From Streptomyces ruber (lineage in GTDB: Bacteria > Actinomycetota > Actinomycetes > Streptomycetales > Streptomycetaceae): 64,000 bases of DNA. Under the pieces are notes generated by a model that was not told the DNA's origin, made no database searches, and saw only the letters and a list, made by a program, of their open reading frames with translations. Shown here one piece after another: positions 1-8,570 of the stretch (the stretch's first letter is position 1; every line of letters starts with the position of its first letter). Position numbers and translations under genes: made by a program. The stretch spans positions 1-64,000 of the forward strand of contig NZ_BMQK01000009.1 in the NCBI RefSeq assembly GCF_014648075.1, in the 5' to 3' direction.

Positions 1-39
1 GAGGCTCAAGCCGGGCCCACTGGTCGTTTGTCAGATCCC

Positions 40-57
40 CACGTCCCACAGGACGTG
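40..57 (-). terminator. Possible small terminator hairpin downstream of the epimerase gene
   Basis: A perfect 7-bp inverted repeat (CACGTCC / GGACGTG) with a CACA loop lies about 37 bases beyond the epimerase stop codon on the minus strand. There is no clear U-tract, as is common in Streptomyces. The stem is short, so the terminator call is tentative. No gene is visible in bases 1-93. Confidence 0.35.
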
Positions 58-93
58 ATCATCAACGAACAAGATCCACTTTCGCAACAGACC

Positions 94-1026
94 CTAGCGC
101 AGCGCCGCCCGTACGGCGTCCTCCACTTCCGGGAACGCGAACGTGAAGCCCGACTCCAGGAGGCGGGACGGAACCGCGCGGGTACTGCCCAGGACGTCGC
201 TCGCCACCCCGCCGAGGGCCAGCCGCAGCGCGGGGGAGGGCACCGTGAACACGGTCGGCCGGTGCAGCACCCGCCCCATCACCGCCGTCACCTCCCGGTT
301 GGTGGCGGGCGTGGGAGCCGTCAGGTTCACCGGTCCCGACAGCGACGGCGTGTCGAGCAGGTGCCGCAGGGCGGCCACCTCGTCGTGCAGCGAGATGAAG
401 CTCCAGTACTGGCGGCCGTTGCCCATCCGCCCGCCCAGCCCCGCCTTGAACAGCGGGAACAGCGGCCCCCACGCCCCGCCGCCCCGGGCGACCACCAGCC
501 CCGTCCGGGCGAACACCGTGCGGACGCCCGCGTCCTGCGCCGGAGCCGCCGCCGCCTCCCACTCCACGCACACCGACGGCAGGAAGCCCTCGCCGGGCGG
601 TGCCGACTCGTCGACCACGCGGTCGCCCGTCTCGCCGTAGAACCCGACCGCGCTGCCGTTCACGAAGACGCGCGGCGGCTCGTCGAGCGCGGCCACGGCC
701 TCGGCGAGCGTCGTCGTGCCGAGCACCCGGCTGCGGCGGATCGTCGCCCTGTACGCGTCCGTCCAGCGGCGCGACGCCACACCCGCGCCCGCGAGGTTCA
801 CCACCGCCGCGCACCCGGCGAGCGCCGCGGTGTCCACGTGCCGCGCCTCCGGGTCCCAGCGGGCCTCGTCCCGTGCGCGGGGTTCCCGCCGCACCAGCCG
901 CACCACCTCGTGCCCGTCCGCCCGCAGCGAGCGGACCAGGGCCGTACCGATCAGCCCGGAGGCCCCGGCGACGGCGACGCGGGAGGCGGGCGGGAGGTGT
1001 CCGGCGGCACCGGTCTCAGGGTTCAT
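94..1026 (-). CDS. TIGR01777-family NAD-dependent epimerase/dehydratase
   Basis: This is a 310-residue extended short-chain dehydrogenase/reductase of the YfcH/TIGR01777 type. The Rossmann dinucleotide motif GASGLIG is at about residues 21-27. A family-typical NGSAVGFYG segment follows near residue 118, and the C-terminal half carries the extra domain of this family. The ATG at 1026 was chosen because it sits just before the Rossmann strand and because the next gene diverges 60 bp away. Length matches the family (about 300 residues). The substrate of this family is generally unknown, so only the fold and the cofactor are assigned. It probably shares a divergent promoter region with the acetyltransferase gene at 1087. 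Confidence 0.9.
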   Translation of the reverse strand: MNPETGAAGHLPPASRVAVAGASGLIGTALVRSLRADGHEVVRLVRREPRARDEARWDPEARHVDTAALAGCAAVVNLAGAGVASRRWTDAYRATIRRSRVLGTTTLAEAVAALDEPPRVFVNGSAVGFYGETGDRVVDESAPPGEGFLPSVCVEWEAAAAPAQDAGVRTVFARTGLVVARGGGAWGPLFPLFKAGLGGRMGNGRQYWSFISLHDEVAALRHLLDTPSLSGPVNLTAPTPATNREVTAVMGRVLHRPTVFTVPSPALRLALGGVASDVLGSTRAVPSRLLESGFTFAFPEVEDAVRAALR

Positions 1027-1086
1027 GGGCCCATCCTGCCGGGCGGAGTGCGCCGCCGCACCGGGCGGCCGCCGTACCGTGGCCGC

Positions 1087-1575
1087 ATGCCCGTTCCGTA
1101 CATACGCCTCGCCGGCCCCGGCGACGAGGACGCCCTCGGCCGGCTCGACCGCGCCACCTGGTCCACGCTGCACTCCGTCCAGCCCCGGCCCGTACCGCCG
1201 TACGAGCCGTTCTTCACCGAGCGGTTCGGGCCCCGGGACCACTTCGTCGCCGAGCTCGGCGGCCGGCTCGTCGGCTACCTCCGGCTGGGCTTCCCCACGC
1301 CGCTCGCCGCCAACGCCCATGTGCGGCAGATCCTCGGCCTGGCCGTGGCGGAGGAGGCGCGGGGCGCCGGGGTGGGCCGGGCGCTGCTGCGGGCCGCGCG
1401 GGACGAGGCGCGGCGGCAGGGCGCGCGGCGGCTGAGCCTGCGCGTCCTCGGGCACAACACCCCGGCGCGCCGGCTCTACGAGTCCGAGGGATTCGTGGTG
1501 GACGGGGTGCTGCCGGGGGAGTTCCTGCTCGACGGGGAGTACGTGGACGACGTGCTCATGGGGCAGCGTCTGTGA
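1087..1575 (+). CDS. GNAT-family N-acetyltransferase
   Basis: This 162-residue protein has the single GNAT domain expected for transfer of an acetyl group from acetyl-CoA to an amine. The acetyl-CoA pyrophosphate loop RGAGVG is at about 92-97, preceded by the beta-strand ILGLAVAEEA. The C-terminal signature NTPARRLYESEGF is typical of the last GNAT motif. The ATG at 1087 gives a full-length domain; the frame stays open upstream, but that part reads as antisense of the epimerase gene. The acceptor substrate cannot be inferred from sequence or neighbours. Confidence 0.9.
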   Translation: MPVPYIRLAGPGDEDALGRLDRATWSTLHSVQPRPVPPYEPFFTERFGPRDHFVAELGGRLVGYLRLGFPTPLAANAHVRQILGLAVAEEARGAGVGRALLRAARDEARRQGARRLSLRVLGHNTPARRLYESEGFVVDGVLPGEFLLDGEYVDDVLMGQRL

Positions 1576-1620
1576 CGTCCGGGGGCGCACCCGTCGCACC
1601 CGTCGCACCGATGGTGCCGC

Positions 1621-2811
1621 TCACGACGCGATCAGCTCGCCCGTGTCCACCGGGGCCGTCGCGGTGCTCGCCCGCCGCGCCTCGGGTGCCACCTCGTCCG
1701 CCGTCAGGACGTAACCCGTCCGGCTGTCGGAGGTGGAACGGGCGAACACCACGCCGTACACCGCGCCGTCCGTGGTGAGGAGCGGACCGCCGGAGTTGCC
1801 GGGGCGCACGGTGGAGCGGACGGAGTAGATCTCGCGGGTGACCTGTTCCGTGCTGTAGATGTTCTGGCCGGTGGCGTCGATGCGGCTCGCGACCGTGGCC
1901 GCCTGGAGGTCGAGACCGCCGTCCTCCGGGTAGCCGGCCACCACCGCGGCGTCGCCGCGCTCGGCGGTGTCGTCGAAGCGGAGCACGGGGGCGTCGAGCG
2001 ACGGGACGTAGAGCACCGCGACGTCCTTCTGCGGGTCGAACAGGACGACCCGCGCCTCGTGCGCGGGCCCCACGCCGCCGACGCGCACGGTCGGCTCGTC
2101 GATGCCCGCCACCACGTGGGCGTTGGTCATCACCCGCTGGGGCGCGTAGACGAAGCCGCTGCCCTCGCGGCCCTGGGCGCCGGAGAAACCCTCGACCTTG
2201 ACGCTGCTGCGCTGGGCGGCGTTCGTCGCCGCGGCGGTGACGCTGTCGCCGGAGGGCTCGGCGACACCCGCCGCCGGCTCGTTCTCGAACGGGTTGAAGA
2301 CCTGCGGGAAGCCCGCCTCGGTGAGCGCGGAGGTGGCCCGGGAGAACCAGGCTGGCGTGGTGTCCGGCATGGTGTCCTGCACCGCGCCGAGCAGCGTCGA
2401 GTTGCGGATCGCCTGGGTGATCGCCGGGGTCGAGGACGCGGCCAGCACGCTCGCGGCGACCCAGGCGACGACGAGGACGGCGAGCGTGTTGGCCGCGGCC
2501 CCGCCCACCCCGTCGGCCACCCGCAGCGGGCCGCGGTCCAGCTCGCGGCGGAGCAGCAGGCCGAGGCGCCCCGCCAGCTCGTGCGCGGCCACGGCCGGGA
2601 CCAGCACCGTCAGCACGGCCGTGACCGTCGCGGCCGGCCTCCCCGGCGTCACTCCGACCAGGTCCATGACCCAGGGCAGCAGCCACACACCGAGGACGGC
2701 ACCGCCCACGAACCCGGCCAGGGAGACGCAGCCGGCCACCAGGCCGCGCCGGTAACCGGACGCCGCGTAGGCCAGGATCACCAGCAACAGCAGGATGTCG
2801 AGCAGGTCCAC
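1621..2811 (-). CDS. MarP-type membrane-anchored trypsin-like serine protease (CvpA domain plus protease)
   Basis: The 396-residue protein joins an N-terminal CvpA/colicin V-like region with about four membrane segments (residues 1-125) to an extracytoplasmic chymotrypsin-fold protease. The triad is visible as His232 in TNAHVVAG, Asp263 in DPQKDVAVLYV and Ser340 in RPGNSGGPLL. This architecture and length match actinobacterial MarP (M. tuberculosis Rv3671c), a periplasmic protease linked to acid and oxidative-stress resistance; that role is from family knowledge. The GTG at 2811 was chosen because it opens directly into the first membrane helix and follows an AAAGG-like ribosome site. The peptidoglycan amidase gene diverges from it, and in mycobacteria MarP processes a cell-wall hydrolase, so a shared envelope role is plausible. 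Confidence 0.9.
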   Translation of the reverse strand: MDLLDILLLLVILAYAASGYRRGLVAGCVSLAGFVGGAVLGVWLLPWVMDLVGVTPGRPAATVTAVLTVLVPAVAAHELAGRLGLLLRRELDRGPLRVADGVGGAAANTLAVLVVAWVAASVLAASSTPAITQAIRNSTLLGAVQDTMPDTTPAWFSRATSALTEAGFPQVFNPFENEPAAGVAEPSGDSVTAAATNAAQRSSVKVEGFSGAQGREGSGFVYAPQRVMTNAHVVAGIDEPTVRVGGVGPAHEARVVLFDPQKDVAVLYVPSLDAPVLRFDDTAERGDAAVVAGYPEDGGLDLQAATVASRIDATGQNIYSTEQVTREIYSVRSTVRPGNSGGPLLTTDGAVYGVVFARSTSDSRTGYVLTADEVAPEARRASTATAPVDTGELIAS

Positions 2812-3017
2812 TCCAGCCGCCTTTCTGTCGGGCCCTGGTACGAGCGGGACGGACCCCGTGATCAGGTACCCCGGCCCGAGCGGGTCAGGCGAAGCGACCG
2901 GTCCGTCCGTACGCGCGGGGGCGATCGGAGAGGAGAACGTCCCGGGCCCGGATGTTGGTTCCAGCGGGTGGTACGCCACACATCGCAGAACGTGTCGAAC
3001 CGGGGCAGAGTGGTGCC

Positions 3018-3878
3018 ATGCGTGTCTTCCGGCCGGCGCGCGGCGAAGGCCCGCGGCGAAGGCGGCGGGGGCGGAGTCGCACCTGGGCGGACCTGTTCCG
3101 GGAGCTGCCGCCGCTGCCGCGGTCGAGCGCGTTCCTCGTGCCGCTCCGCTGCCTCCCCGGGCTGGCCGCCGCCCTCGGACTGGTGCTGTGCGCCGTCGGG
3201 GTCGACCGCGCGGTGGACGAGGCCGGCCGCACCGTGGCCGCCAGGGCCGCCGCCGCGCACCCGGCCGCCCGGCCGCCGATCGTGCCCCGGTCCCGCTGGC
3301 TGGGCGACGCCGCGCGCCACGGGCGCCGGCCGCCCGCGCGGTACGACGACCGGGTCACCGCCGTCTTCGTGCACCACACGGACAGCCCGAACGGCTACGA
3401 CTGCGCGGACGCGCCGTACATCATCCGCCACCTGTACGCGGGCCAGACCGGCGCCCGGGAGTGGGACGACATCGGGTACAACTTCCTCGTCGACCGCTGC
3501 GGCACGATCTACGAGGGCCGGGCGGGCGGCGTCGAGCGGGCCGTCACCGGCGCCCACACCCAGGGCTTCAACCACCGCACGGCGGGCGTCGCGGCCATCG
3601 GCACCTTCACCGAGGGCGCGGAGGTGCCCCGGGCGATGACCGACGCGATCGCCGCCCTCGCCGCCTGGAAGCTCGGCCTCGCCGACGTCGACCCGCGCTC
3701 CCGCGTCCGCCTGGTCTCCAGCAACGACCGCAGCCGGTACGCCGCCGGCACCTCCGCCCTGCTGCCGGCCCTCGCGGGCCACCGCGACGGCTACATGACG
3801 AGCTGCCCGGGCGCCGCCCTCGCGGACCGGCTGCCCGGGATGAGGGAGACGGCGGCACGGCTCCAGGGCAGGCGGTGA
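3018..3878 (+). CDS. Peptidoglycan-recognition/N-acetylmuramoyl-L-alanine amidase
   Basis: The 286-residue protein has a basic N-terminus, one hydrophobic segment at about 47-62 acting as signal or anchor, and a C-terminal Amidase_2/PGRP domain (about 108-280). Candidate zinc ligands are His119/His120 in FVHHTDSP, His180 in GAHTQGFN and the late Cys in GHRDGYMTSCPG. These fit an enzyme that cuts the bond between N-acetylmuramic acid and L-alanine of the stem peptide, outside the membrane. The ATG at 3018 precedes the basic stretch of a typical secreted protein. It diverges from the MarP-type protease gene. Confidence 0.88.
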   Translation: MRVFRPARGEGPRRRRRGRSRTWADLFRELPPLPRSSAFLVPLRCLPGLAAALGLVLCAVGVDRAVDEAGRTVAARAAAAHPAARPPIVPRSRWLGDAARHGRRPPARYDDRVTAVFVHHTDSPNGYDCADAPYIIRHLYAGQTGAREWDDIGYNFLVDRCGTIYEGRAGGVERAVTGAHTQGFNHRTAGVAAIGTFTEGAEVPRAMTDAIAALAAWKLGLADVDPRSRVRLVSSNDRSRYAAGTSALLPALAGHRDGYMTSCPGAALADRLPGMRETAARLQGRR

Positions 3879-3901
3879 CGGACGGCGGGGCCGCGGGAAC
3901 G

Positions 3902-3971
3902 GTCAGGATTTGAACGTCAGGACCTGAACGTCAGGACCTGAACGTCAGGACCTGAACGTCAGGACCTGAAC
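3902..3971. repeat. Five tandem copies of a 14-bp near-palindromic unit between convergent genes
   Basis: The unit GTCAGGACCTGAAC occurs at 3916-3929, 3930-3943, 3944-3957 and 3958-3971, with a first copy at 3902-3915 carrying TT for CC. Each unit contains the near-palindrome TCAGG-A-CCTGA. The array fills the gap between the amidase gene (ends 3878) and the DUF4240 gene (stop at 3961-3959), whose stop codon lies in the last copy. It could act as a bidirectional terminator or be a slippage-prone repeat. Confidence 0.9.
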
Positions 3972-4477
3972 CGCGCCCAGAGCCGGGGGTAGCGCTCCGC
4001 GAGCGCGGCGTCGTCCTCGAAGTCCAGGGGCGTGCCCGCGGGCTCGGGTCCCGCCGGGGACACCCCGAGATCCGGGGCGACGGTGCCGGTGAGCTGCTCG
4101 TACGCCTCGTCCGCCGCGTAGCCGAGCTCCTCGCCGTCCCCGTCGAGCTCCTCGTCGAAGTCGCTCAGCAGCGCGGCGAGCGAGTCCGGGTCGTGCACGG
4201 CGCCCTCGAACACCTCGCGCCCCTGACCGATCAGCCAGCACCGGAAGTAGTCGAAGGCGTCGTCGCTCGCCCCGCCGAGCAGGACGGCGGCGGCGCCCCA
4301 CAGCTCCCAGGTGTACGCCCGGTTGTACCGCCACTCGAAGTGCCGGGCGAAGTCCAGCACCGCGTCCGGGTCGAGCTGGACGAGCCGCTCGACGAGCAGG
4401 TCGGCGTGCTCCTCGGGATCGCCCTCGGCGGCCTCGCGGGTCGAGTCCACCAGCTCCCAGAACTCCGTCTCGTCCAT
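3959..4477 (-). CDS. DUF4240 domain-containing protein
   Basis: The 172-residue acidic protein opens with MDETEFWELVDSTREAA, which is characteristic of DUF4240 (a WGR/antitoxin-neighbourhood-like domain of unknown function). No signal peptide, membrane segment or catalytic motif is visible. A GTG directly upstream (4480) is an alternative start; neither has a strong ribosome site. The stop codon is embedded in the 14-bp tandem repeat. Function unknown. Confidence 0.82.
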   Translation of the reverse strand: MDETEFWELVDSTREAAEGDPEEHADLLVERLVQLDPDAVLDFARHFEWRYNRAYTWELWGAAAVLLGGASDDAFDYFRCWLIGQGREVFEGAVHDPDSLAALLSDFDEELDGDGEELGYAADEAYEQLTGTVAPDLGVSPAGPEPAGTPLDFEDDAALAERYPRLWARFRS

Positions 4478-4533
4478 CACGGCACCAGCATCGGCCCTGC
4501 CGGGGCGGGACGCACCTGGAGTACGAAGGATTG

Positions 4534-5529
4534 TTATGAGGGGTACGGACCGTACAGTTCCGCCAGCCGCGCCGCGTCCCGCGCGAACCGCTCGCGCAGC
4601 GACTGCGGGGCCAGCACCTCCACCTCCGGTCCGAGCGCCGTCAGCTGGGCGTGCGCGACCTCCTCGGACTCGACGGGGAGCGTGACCGTCACCCGGCCCC
4701 GTTCGTCCGCGTCCCCGGCGGCCGCCAGCGCCTCGCGCGCCGACTCGGGGTCGAGGGCGTACTGCAGTCTGCGTATCCCCTCCGGGGTGAGCCGTGCCAC
4801 GACCTCGGCGCGCAGGATGGACCGCGCGAACTCCACGGCCCGCTCCTCCCAGAACCGCGGCAGGTCGAACTCCTCGTCGCGGGCGAAACGGTCGTCGAGG
4901 GCGGTGACGGCCGTGAACCGGTCCACGCGGTACACCCGGAAGGCGTCCGGCTCACGCCCCTGTTCCGGCACCCGCGCGCACAGGTACCAGACCCCGGCCT
5001 TGAGGACGAGCCCGTACGGCTCCAGCAGGCGCTCGGCCTCGGTCCGGCCCCGTCGGTAGCGGGCGGTGACCGTCCGGTCGTCCCACACGGCGTCCGCGAC
5101 GGCGGGCAGCAGGGCGGGGGTCTCCGGCTCCTGGAACCAGGCGGGCGCGTCCAGGTGGAAGCGCTGGGCCGCCGTCCGCGGGGCGTCCCGCAGGGAGGGC
5201 AGGAGGGCCGCGGACACCTTCAGCCGGGCGGCGGAGGCGGCGTCCTCCAGGCCCATCTCGCGCAGGGCGCCCGGGACGCCGGACAGGAACAGCGCCTCGG
5301 CCTCGCTGCGGGCGAGCCCGGTCAGCCGGGTGCGGTAGCCGCCGATCAGCCGGTATCCGCCGGCGCGGCCCCGGTCCGCGTACACGGGCACCCCGGCCTC
5401 CGACAGCGCGCTCGCGTCCCGGGTGACCGTGCGCTCGGACACCTCCAGCTCGCGGGCCAGTTCGGCGGCGGTCATGGAGGGGCGGGACTGGAGGAGCAGC
5501 ACCATCTTGATGAGGCGGGCAGCACGCAT
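4534..5529 (-). CDS. HTH/WYL-domain transcriptional regulator (DeoR/YafY-like)
   Basis: The 331-residue protein has an N-terminal winged helix-turn-helix (about 5-57; SMTAAELARELEVSERTVTR is the recognition region). A central WYL domain at about 140-215 contains the segment EPYGLVLKAGVWYLCARV. WYL domains sense small ligands or nucleic acids and control stress, repair or catabolic genes; the target here is not evident. The ATG at 5529 is the first start of the frame and opens directly into the HTH. It lies just downstream of the aceE terminator and is probably transcribed on its own. Confidence 0.9.
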   Translation of the reverse strand: MRAARLIKMVLLLQSRPSMTAAELARELEVSERTVTRDASALSEAGVPVYADRGRAGGYRLIGGYRTRLTGLARSEAEALFLSGVPGALREMGLEDAASAARLKVSAALLPSLRDAPRTAAQRFHLDAPAWFQEPETPALLPAVADAVWDDRTVTARYRRGRTEAERLLEPYGLVLKAGVWYLCARVPEQGREPDAFRVYRVDRFTAVTALDDRFARDEEFDLPRFWEERAVEFARSILRAEVVARLTPEGIRRLQYALDPESAREALAAAGDADERGRVTVTLPVESEEVAHAQLTALGPEVEVLAPQSLRERFARDAARLAELYGPYPS

Positions 5530-5556
5530 GCCCTCATGATGCAGTGCCCCGCCGAC

Positions 5557-5592
5557 AGCGAAGGGGTACGGCGGCGGCCGTACCCCTTCGCT
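5557..5592 (-). terminator. Strong Rho-independent-type terminator after aceE
   Basis: A perfect 15-bp inverted repeat (left arm 5557-5571, right arm 5578-5592, core AAGGGGTACGG / CCGTACCCCTT) closes with a 6-base loop. The first loop pair also matches, giving a 16-bp stem with a tetraloop. It sits about 30 bases after the aceE stop codon and before the WYL regulator start, so it most likely ends the aceE transcript. Confidence 0.88.
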
Positions 5593-5620
5593 CGCGGATC
5601 ACCTCGGATCCCGTGGCGCG

Positions 5621-8323
5621 TTACAGGCCGTAGCGCTCCCGGGCCTCCTTCACCGCCGTCGCCTTGACCTCGCCGCGGCGGGCGAGCTGGGCGAGGGCGG
5701 CGACCACGATGGACTGGGCGTCGACGCCGAAGTGGCGGCGGGCCGCGTCACGGGTGTCGGAGAGGCCGAAGCCGTCCGTGCCGAGCGAGGCCCAGTCCTG
5801 CTCGACCCACTGCGCGATCTGGTCCGGGACCTGGCGCATGTAGTCGGAGACGGCCAGCACCGGACCCTCGGCACCCTGGAGGGCCTGGCGGACGTACGGC
5901 ACCCGCTCCTCGCCCCGCAGCAGCGCCGCGTCCGCCTCCATGGCGTCCCGGCGCAGCTCCGTCCAGGAGGTCGCGGACCACACGTCGGCGGCCACGCCCC
6001 ACTCCTCGGCGAGCAGCTTCTGCGCCTGGAGGGCCCAGTGGATCGCCGTGCCGGAGCCGAGCAGCTGGATGCGCGGGGCGTTCGCCGGGACGGTCACGCC
6101 CGCCGACTCCGCCGTGTTGAAGCGGTACAGGCCCTTGACGATGCCCTCGTCGATGCCGAGGCCCTGCGGCTTCGCGGGCTGCGGCAGCGGCTCGTTGTAG
6201 ACGGTGAGGTAGTAGAAGACGTCCTGGTCCTCACCGGGCGCGGCCTCGCCGTACATACGGCGCAGACCGTCCTTGACGATCGTCGCGATCTCGTACGCGA
6301 ACGCCGGGTCGTAGGTCAGCGAGGCCGGGTTGGTGGCCGCGATGACCGGGGTGTGACCGTCGGCGTGCTGGAGGCCCTCACCGGTCAGCGTCGTCCGGCC
6401 GGCCGTCGCGCCGATGAGGAAGCCGCGGCCGAGCTGGTCGCCGAGCTGCCACATCTGGTCGGCCGTCCGCTGCCAGCCGAACATCGAGTAGAAGATGTAG
6501 AACGGGATCATCGTCTCGCCGTGCGTCGCGTACGACGTCGACGCGGCGATGAAGTCGGCCATCGAACCGGCCTCGGTGATCCCCTCGTTGAGGATCTGGC
6601 CGTTCTCGGCCTCCTTGTAGTACATCAGCTGGTCGCGGTCGACCGGCTCGTACGTCTGGCCCTTGGGCGAATAGATGCCGAGGGACGGGAAGAGCGACTC
6701 CATGCCGAAGGTGCGCGCCTCGTCGGGGACGATCGGCACCCAGCGCTTGCCGGTCTCCTTGTCCCGCACCAGGTCCTTGACCAGGCGGACGAAGGCCATG
6801 GTGGTCGCCACGCTCTGCGAGCCGGAGCCCTTGTCGAAGGCGGCGAACGCCTTGTCGGCGGGGGCCGGGAGGGGCGCCACCGGGTGCGTGCGGCGGGCCG
6901 GGGCCGGGCCGCCGAGGGCCGCGCGGCGCTCCTGGAGGTAGCGGACCTCGGGGGAGTTCGCGCCCGGGTGGCCGTAGGGCACCTGGCCGTCGACGAACGC
7001 GCTGTCCGGGATGGGCAGGTCGAGCAGGTCACGCATCGTCTTGAACTCGTCCACCGACAGTTTCTTCATCTGGTGGTTGGCGTTCTTCGACGCGAAGCCC
7101 GTGCCGAGGGTGTGGCCCTTGACGGTCTGGGCGAGGATGACGGTCGGCGCGCCCTTGTGCTCCACGGCCGCCTTGTAGGCCGCGTACACCTTGCGGGCCT
7201 CGTGACCGCCGCGCGAGAAGTGGAAACACTCGAGGATCTTGTCGTCGCTCAGCAGCTTCGCCATCTCGGCGAGCGCCGGGTCCTTGCCGAAGAAGTCCTC
7301 ACGGATGTAGGCCGCGTCGCGCGTCTGGTACGTCTGCACCTGCGCGTCCGGTACCTCACGCAGGCGGCGGACCAGCGCGCCCGTGGTGTCGAGCTGGAAC
7401 AGCTCGTCCCAGGCCGAGCCCCACAGCGTCTTGACGACGTTCCAGCCGGCGCCGCGGAACTGGGCCTCCAGCTCCTGCACGATCTTGAAGTTGGCGCGGA
7501 CCGGGCCGTCGAGGCGCTGCAGGTTGCAGTTGATGACGAAGGTCAGGTTGTCCAGGCCCTCGCGGGAGGCGAGTGCCAGGGCCGCCGTCGACTCGGGCTC
7601 GTCCATCTCGCCGTCGCCGAGGAACGCCCACACGTGCGACGCGGAGACGTCCTTGATGCCGCGGTTGGTGAGGTAGCGGTTGAAGCGCGCCTGGTAGATC
7701 GCCGACAGCGGGCCGAGGCCCATCGACACCGTCGGGAACTCCCACAGCCAGGGCAGGCGGCGCGGGTGCGGGTAGGAGGGCAGGCCGTTGCCGCCGGCCT
7801 CCTGCCGGAAGTTGTCGAGGTGCTGCTCGGTCAGCCGGCCGTCGAGGAAGGCGCGGGCGTAGATGCCGGGGGAGGCGTGGCCCTGGATGTACAGCTGGTC
7901 GCCGGAGCCGTCGCCCTCCTTGCCCTTGAAGAAGTGGTTGAAGCCCGTCTCGTACAGCCATGCGGCGGAGGCGAAGGTGGCGATGTGGCCGCCGACGCCG
8001 TACTTGCTGCCGCGGGTCACCATCGCGGCCGCGTTCCAGCGGTTCCACGCGGTGATCCGCTGCTCCATCGCCTCGTCACCGGGCACGGCGGGCTCGGCGG
8101 CGGTGGGGATGGTGTTGAGGTAGTCGGTCTCCAGCAGCTTCGGCAGCGCCAGACCGCCCTGCTCGGCGCGCTCCAGCGTGCGGCGCATCAGGTACGCGGC
8201 GCGGTGCGGCCCCGCGGCCTTGGTGACGGCGTCCAGGGAGGCCTGCCATTCGGCGGTCTCCTCCGGGTCGCGGTCGGGGAGCTGGTCGAGCGAGCTCGGC
8301 CGGATAGCGTTGGGGTCGGTCAT
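5621..8323 (-). CDS. aceE: Pyruvate dehydrogenase E1 component, homodimeric type
   Basis: The 900-residue enzyme is the thiamine-diphosphate-dependent decarboxylase that feeds pyruvate into the dehydrogenase complex as a hydroxyethyl group for the E2 lipoyl arm. It is the single-chain E. coli/actinobacterial type. Visible features are the active-site His region HIATFAS (about 113), HASPGIYAR (about 149), and the TDP motif beginning GDGEMDEPES (about 236) and continuing to NCNLQRLDGPV. Length is normal. The ATG at 8323 follows a GGAAGG ribosome site. The gene is monocistronic, bounded by a strong terminator at 5557-5592 and a palindrome-bearing leader. Its natural partners E2 (sucB/dlaT) and E3 (lpdA) are nearby on the same strand, with a GntR regulator between. 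Confidence 0.97.
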   Translation of the reverse strand: MTDPNAIRPSSLDQLPDRDPEETAEWQASLDAVTKAAGPHRAAYLMRRTLERAEQGGLALPKLLETDYLNTIPTAAEPAVPGDEAMEQRITAWNRWNAAAMVTRGSKYGVGGHIATFASAAWLYETGFNHFFKGKEGDGSGDQLYIQGHASPGIYARAFLDGRLTEQHLDNFRQEAGGNGLPSYPHPRRLPWLWEFPTVSMGLGPLSAIYQARFNRYLTNRGIKDVSASHVWAFLGDGEMDEPESTAALALASREGLDNLTFVINCNLQRLDGPVRANFKIVQELEAQFRGAGWNVVKTLWGSAWDELFQLDTTGALVRRLREVPDAQVQTYQTRDAAYIREDFFGKDPALAEMAKLLSDDKILECFHFSRGGHEARKVYAAYKAAVEHKGAPTVILAQTVKGHTLGTGFASKNANHQMKKLSVDEFKTMRDLLDLPIPDSAFVDGQVPYGHPGANSPEVRYLQERRAALGGPAPARRTHPVAPLPAPADKAFAAFDKGSGSQSVATTMAFVRLVKDLVRDKETGKRWVPIVPDEARTFGMESLFPSLGIYSPKGQTYEPVDRDQLMYYKEAENGQILNEGITEAGSMADFIAASTSYATHGETMIPFYIFYSMFGWQRTADQMWQLGDQLGRGFLIGATAGRTTLTGEGLQHADGHTPVIAATNPASLTYDPAFAYEIATIVKDGLRRMYGEAAPGEDQDVFYYLTVYNEPLPQPAKPQGLGIDEGIVKGLYRFNTAESAGVTVPANAPRIQLLGSGTAIHWALQAQKLLAEEWGVAADVWSATSWTELRRDAMEADAALLRGEERVPYVRQALQGAEGPVLAVSDYMRQVPDQIAQWVEQDWASLGTDGFGLSDTRDAARRHFGVDAQSIVVAALAQLARRGEVKATAVKEARERYGL

Positions 8324-8443
8324 TGCGCCGCCTTCCGGATGCGGAGGGGGGTTCCCTCGTCGGCAAGGGGTGGGGGTGCCCTCGATGTCGTGGCAGGACA
8401 GGGCGAGGGCTCGGGTGCAAGCCCAGCGAGGACTGTAACCCCC

Positions 8444-8460
8444 TGATCGATGATCGATCA
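8444..8460. promoter_or_regulatory. 17-bp palindrome in the aceE promoter region (candidate operator)
   Basis: The arms TGATCGAT and ATCGATCA flank a single central G, a perfect 8-1-8 palindrome about 120 bp upstream of the aceE start. On the minus strand it overlaps a weak promoter-like arrangement (TTGATC, 17 bases, TTACAG). The adjacent GntR/FadR gene at 8571 makes a PdhR-like autoregulatory or aceE-repressing site plausible, but this is inference only. Confidence 0.5.
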
Positions 8461-8499
8461 AAGGGTTGACGGGCAGAACTTCTTGATCACGAGAAAGTC

Positions 8500-8534
8500 G
8501 GCACCCGGTGCCTTGGGAAAGGGCACCGGGTGCC
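8500..8534 (-). terminator. Inverted repeat ending the GntR gene transcript
   Basis: The arms GGCACCCGGTGCC (8500-8512) and GGCACCGGGTGCC (8522-8534) pair perfectly over 13 bp with a 9-base loop. Each arm is itself palindromic (GGCACC-N-GGTGCC), so two small hairpins can form instead of one. It lies about 36 bases after the GntR stop codon, consistent with a terminator; a protein-binding role upstream of aceE is also possible. Confidence 0.7.
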
Positions 8535-8570
8535 CTGGGAATCCAAGGTTTTCGCAGGTGGGAACCGCGA

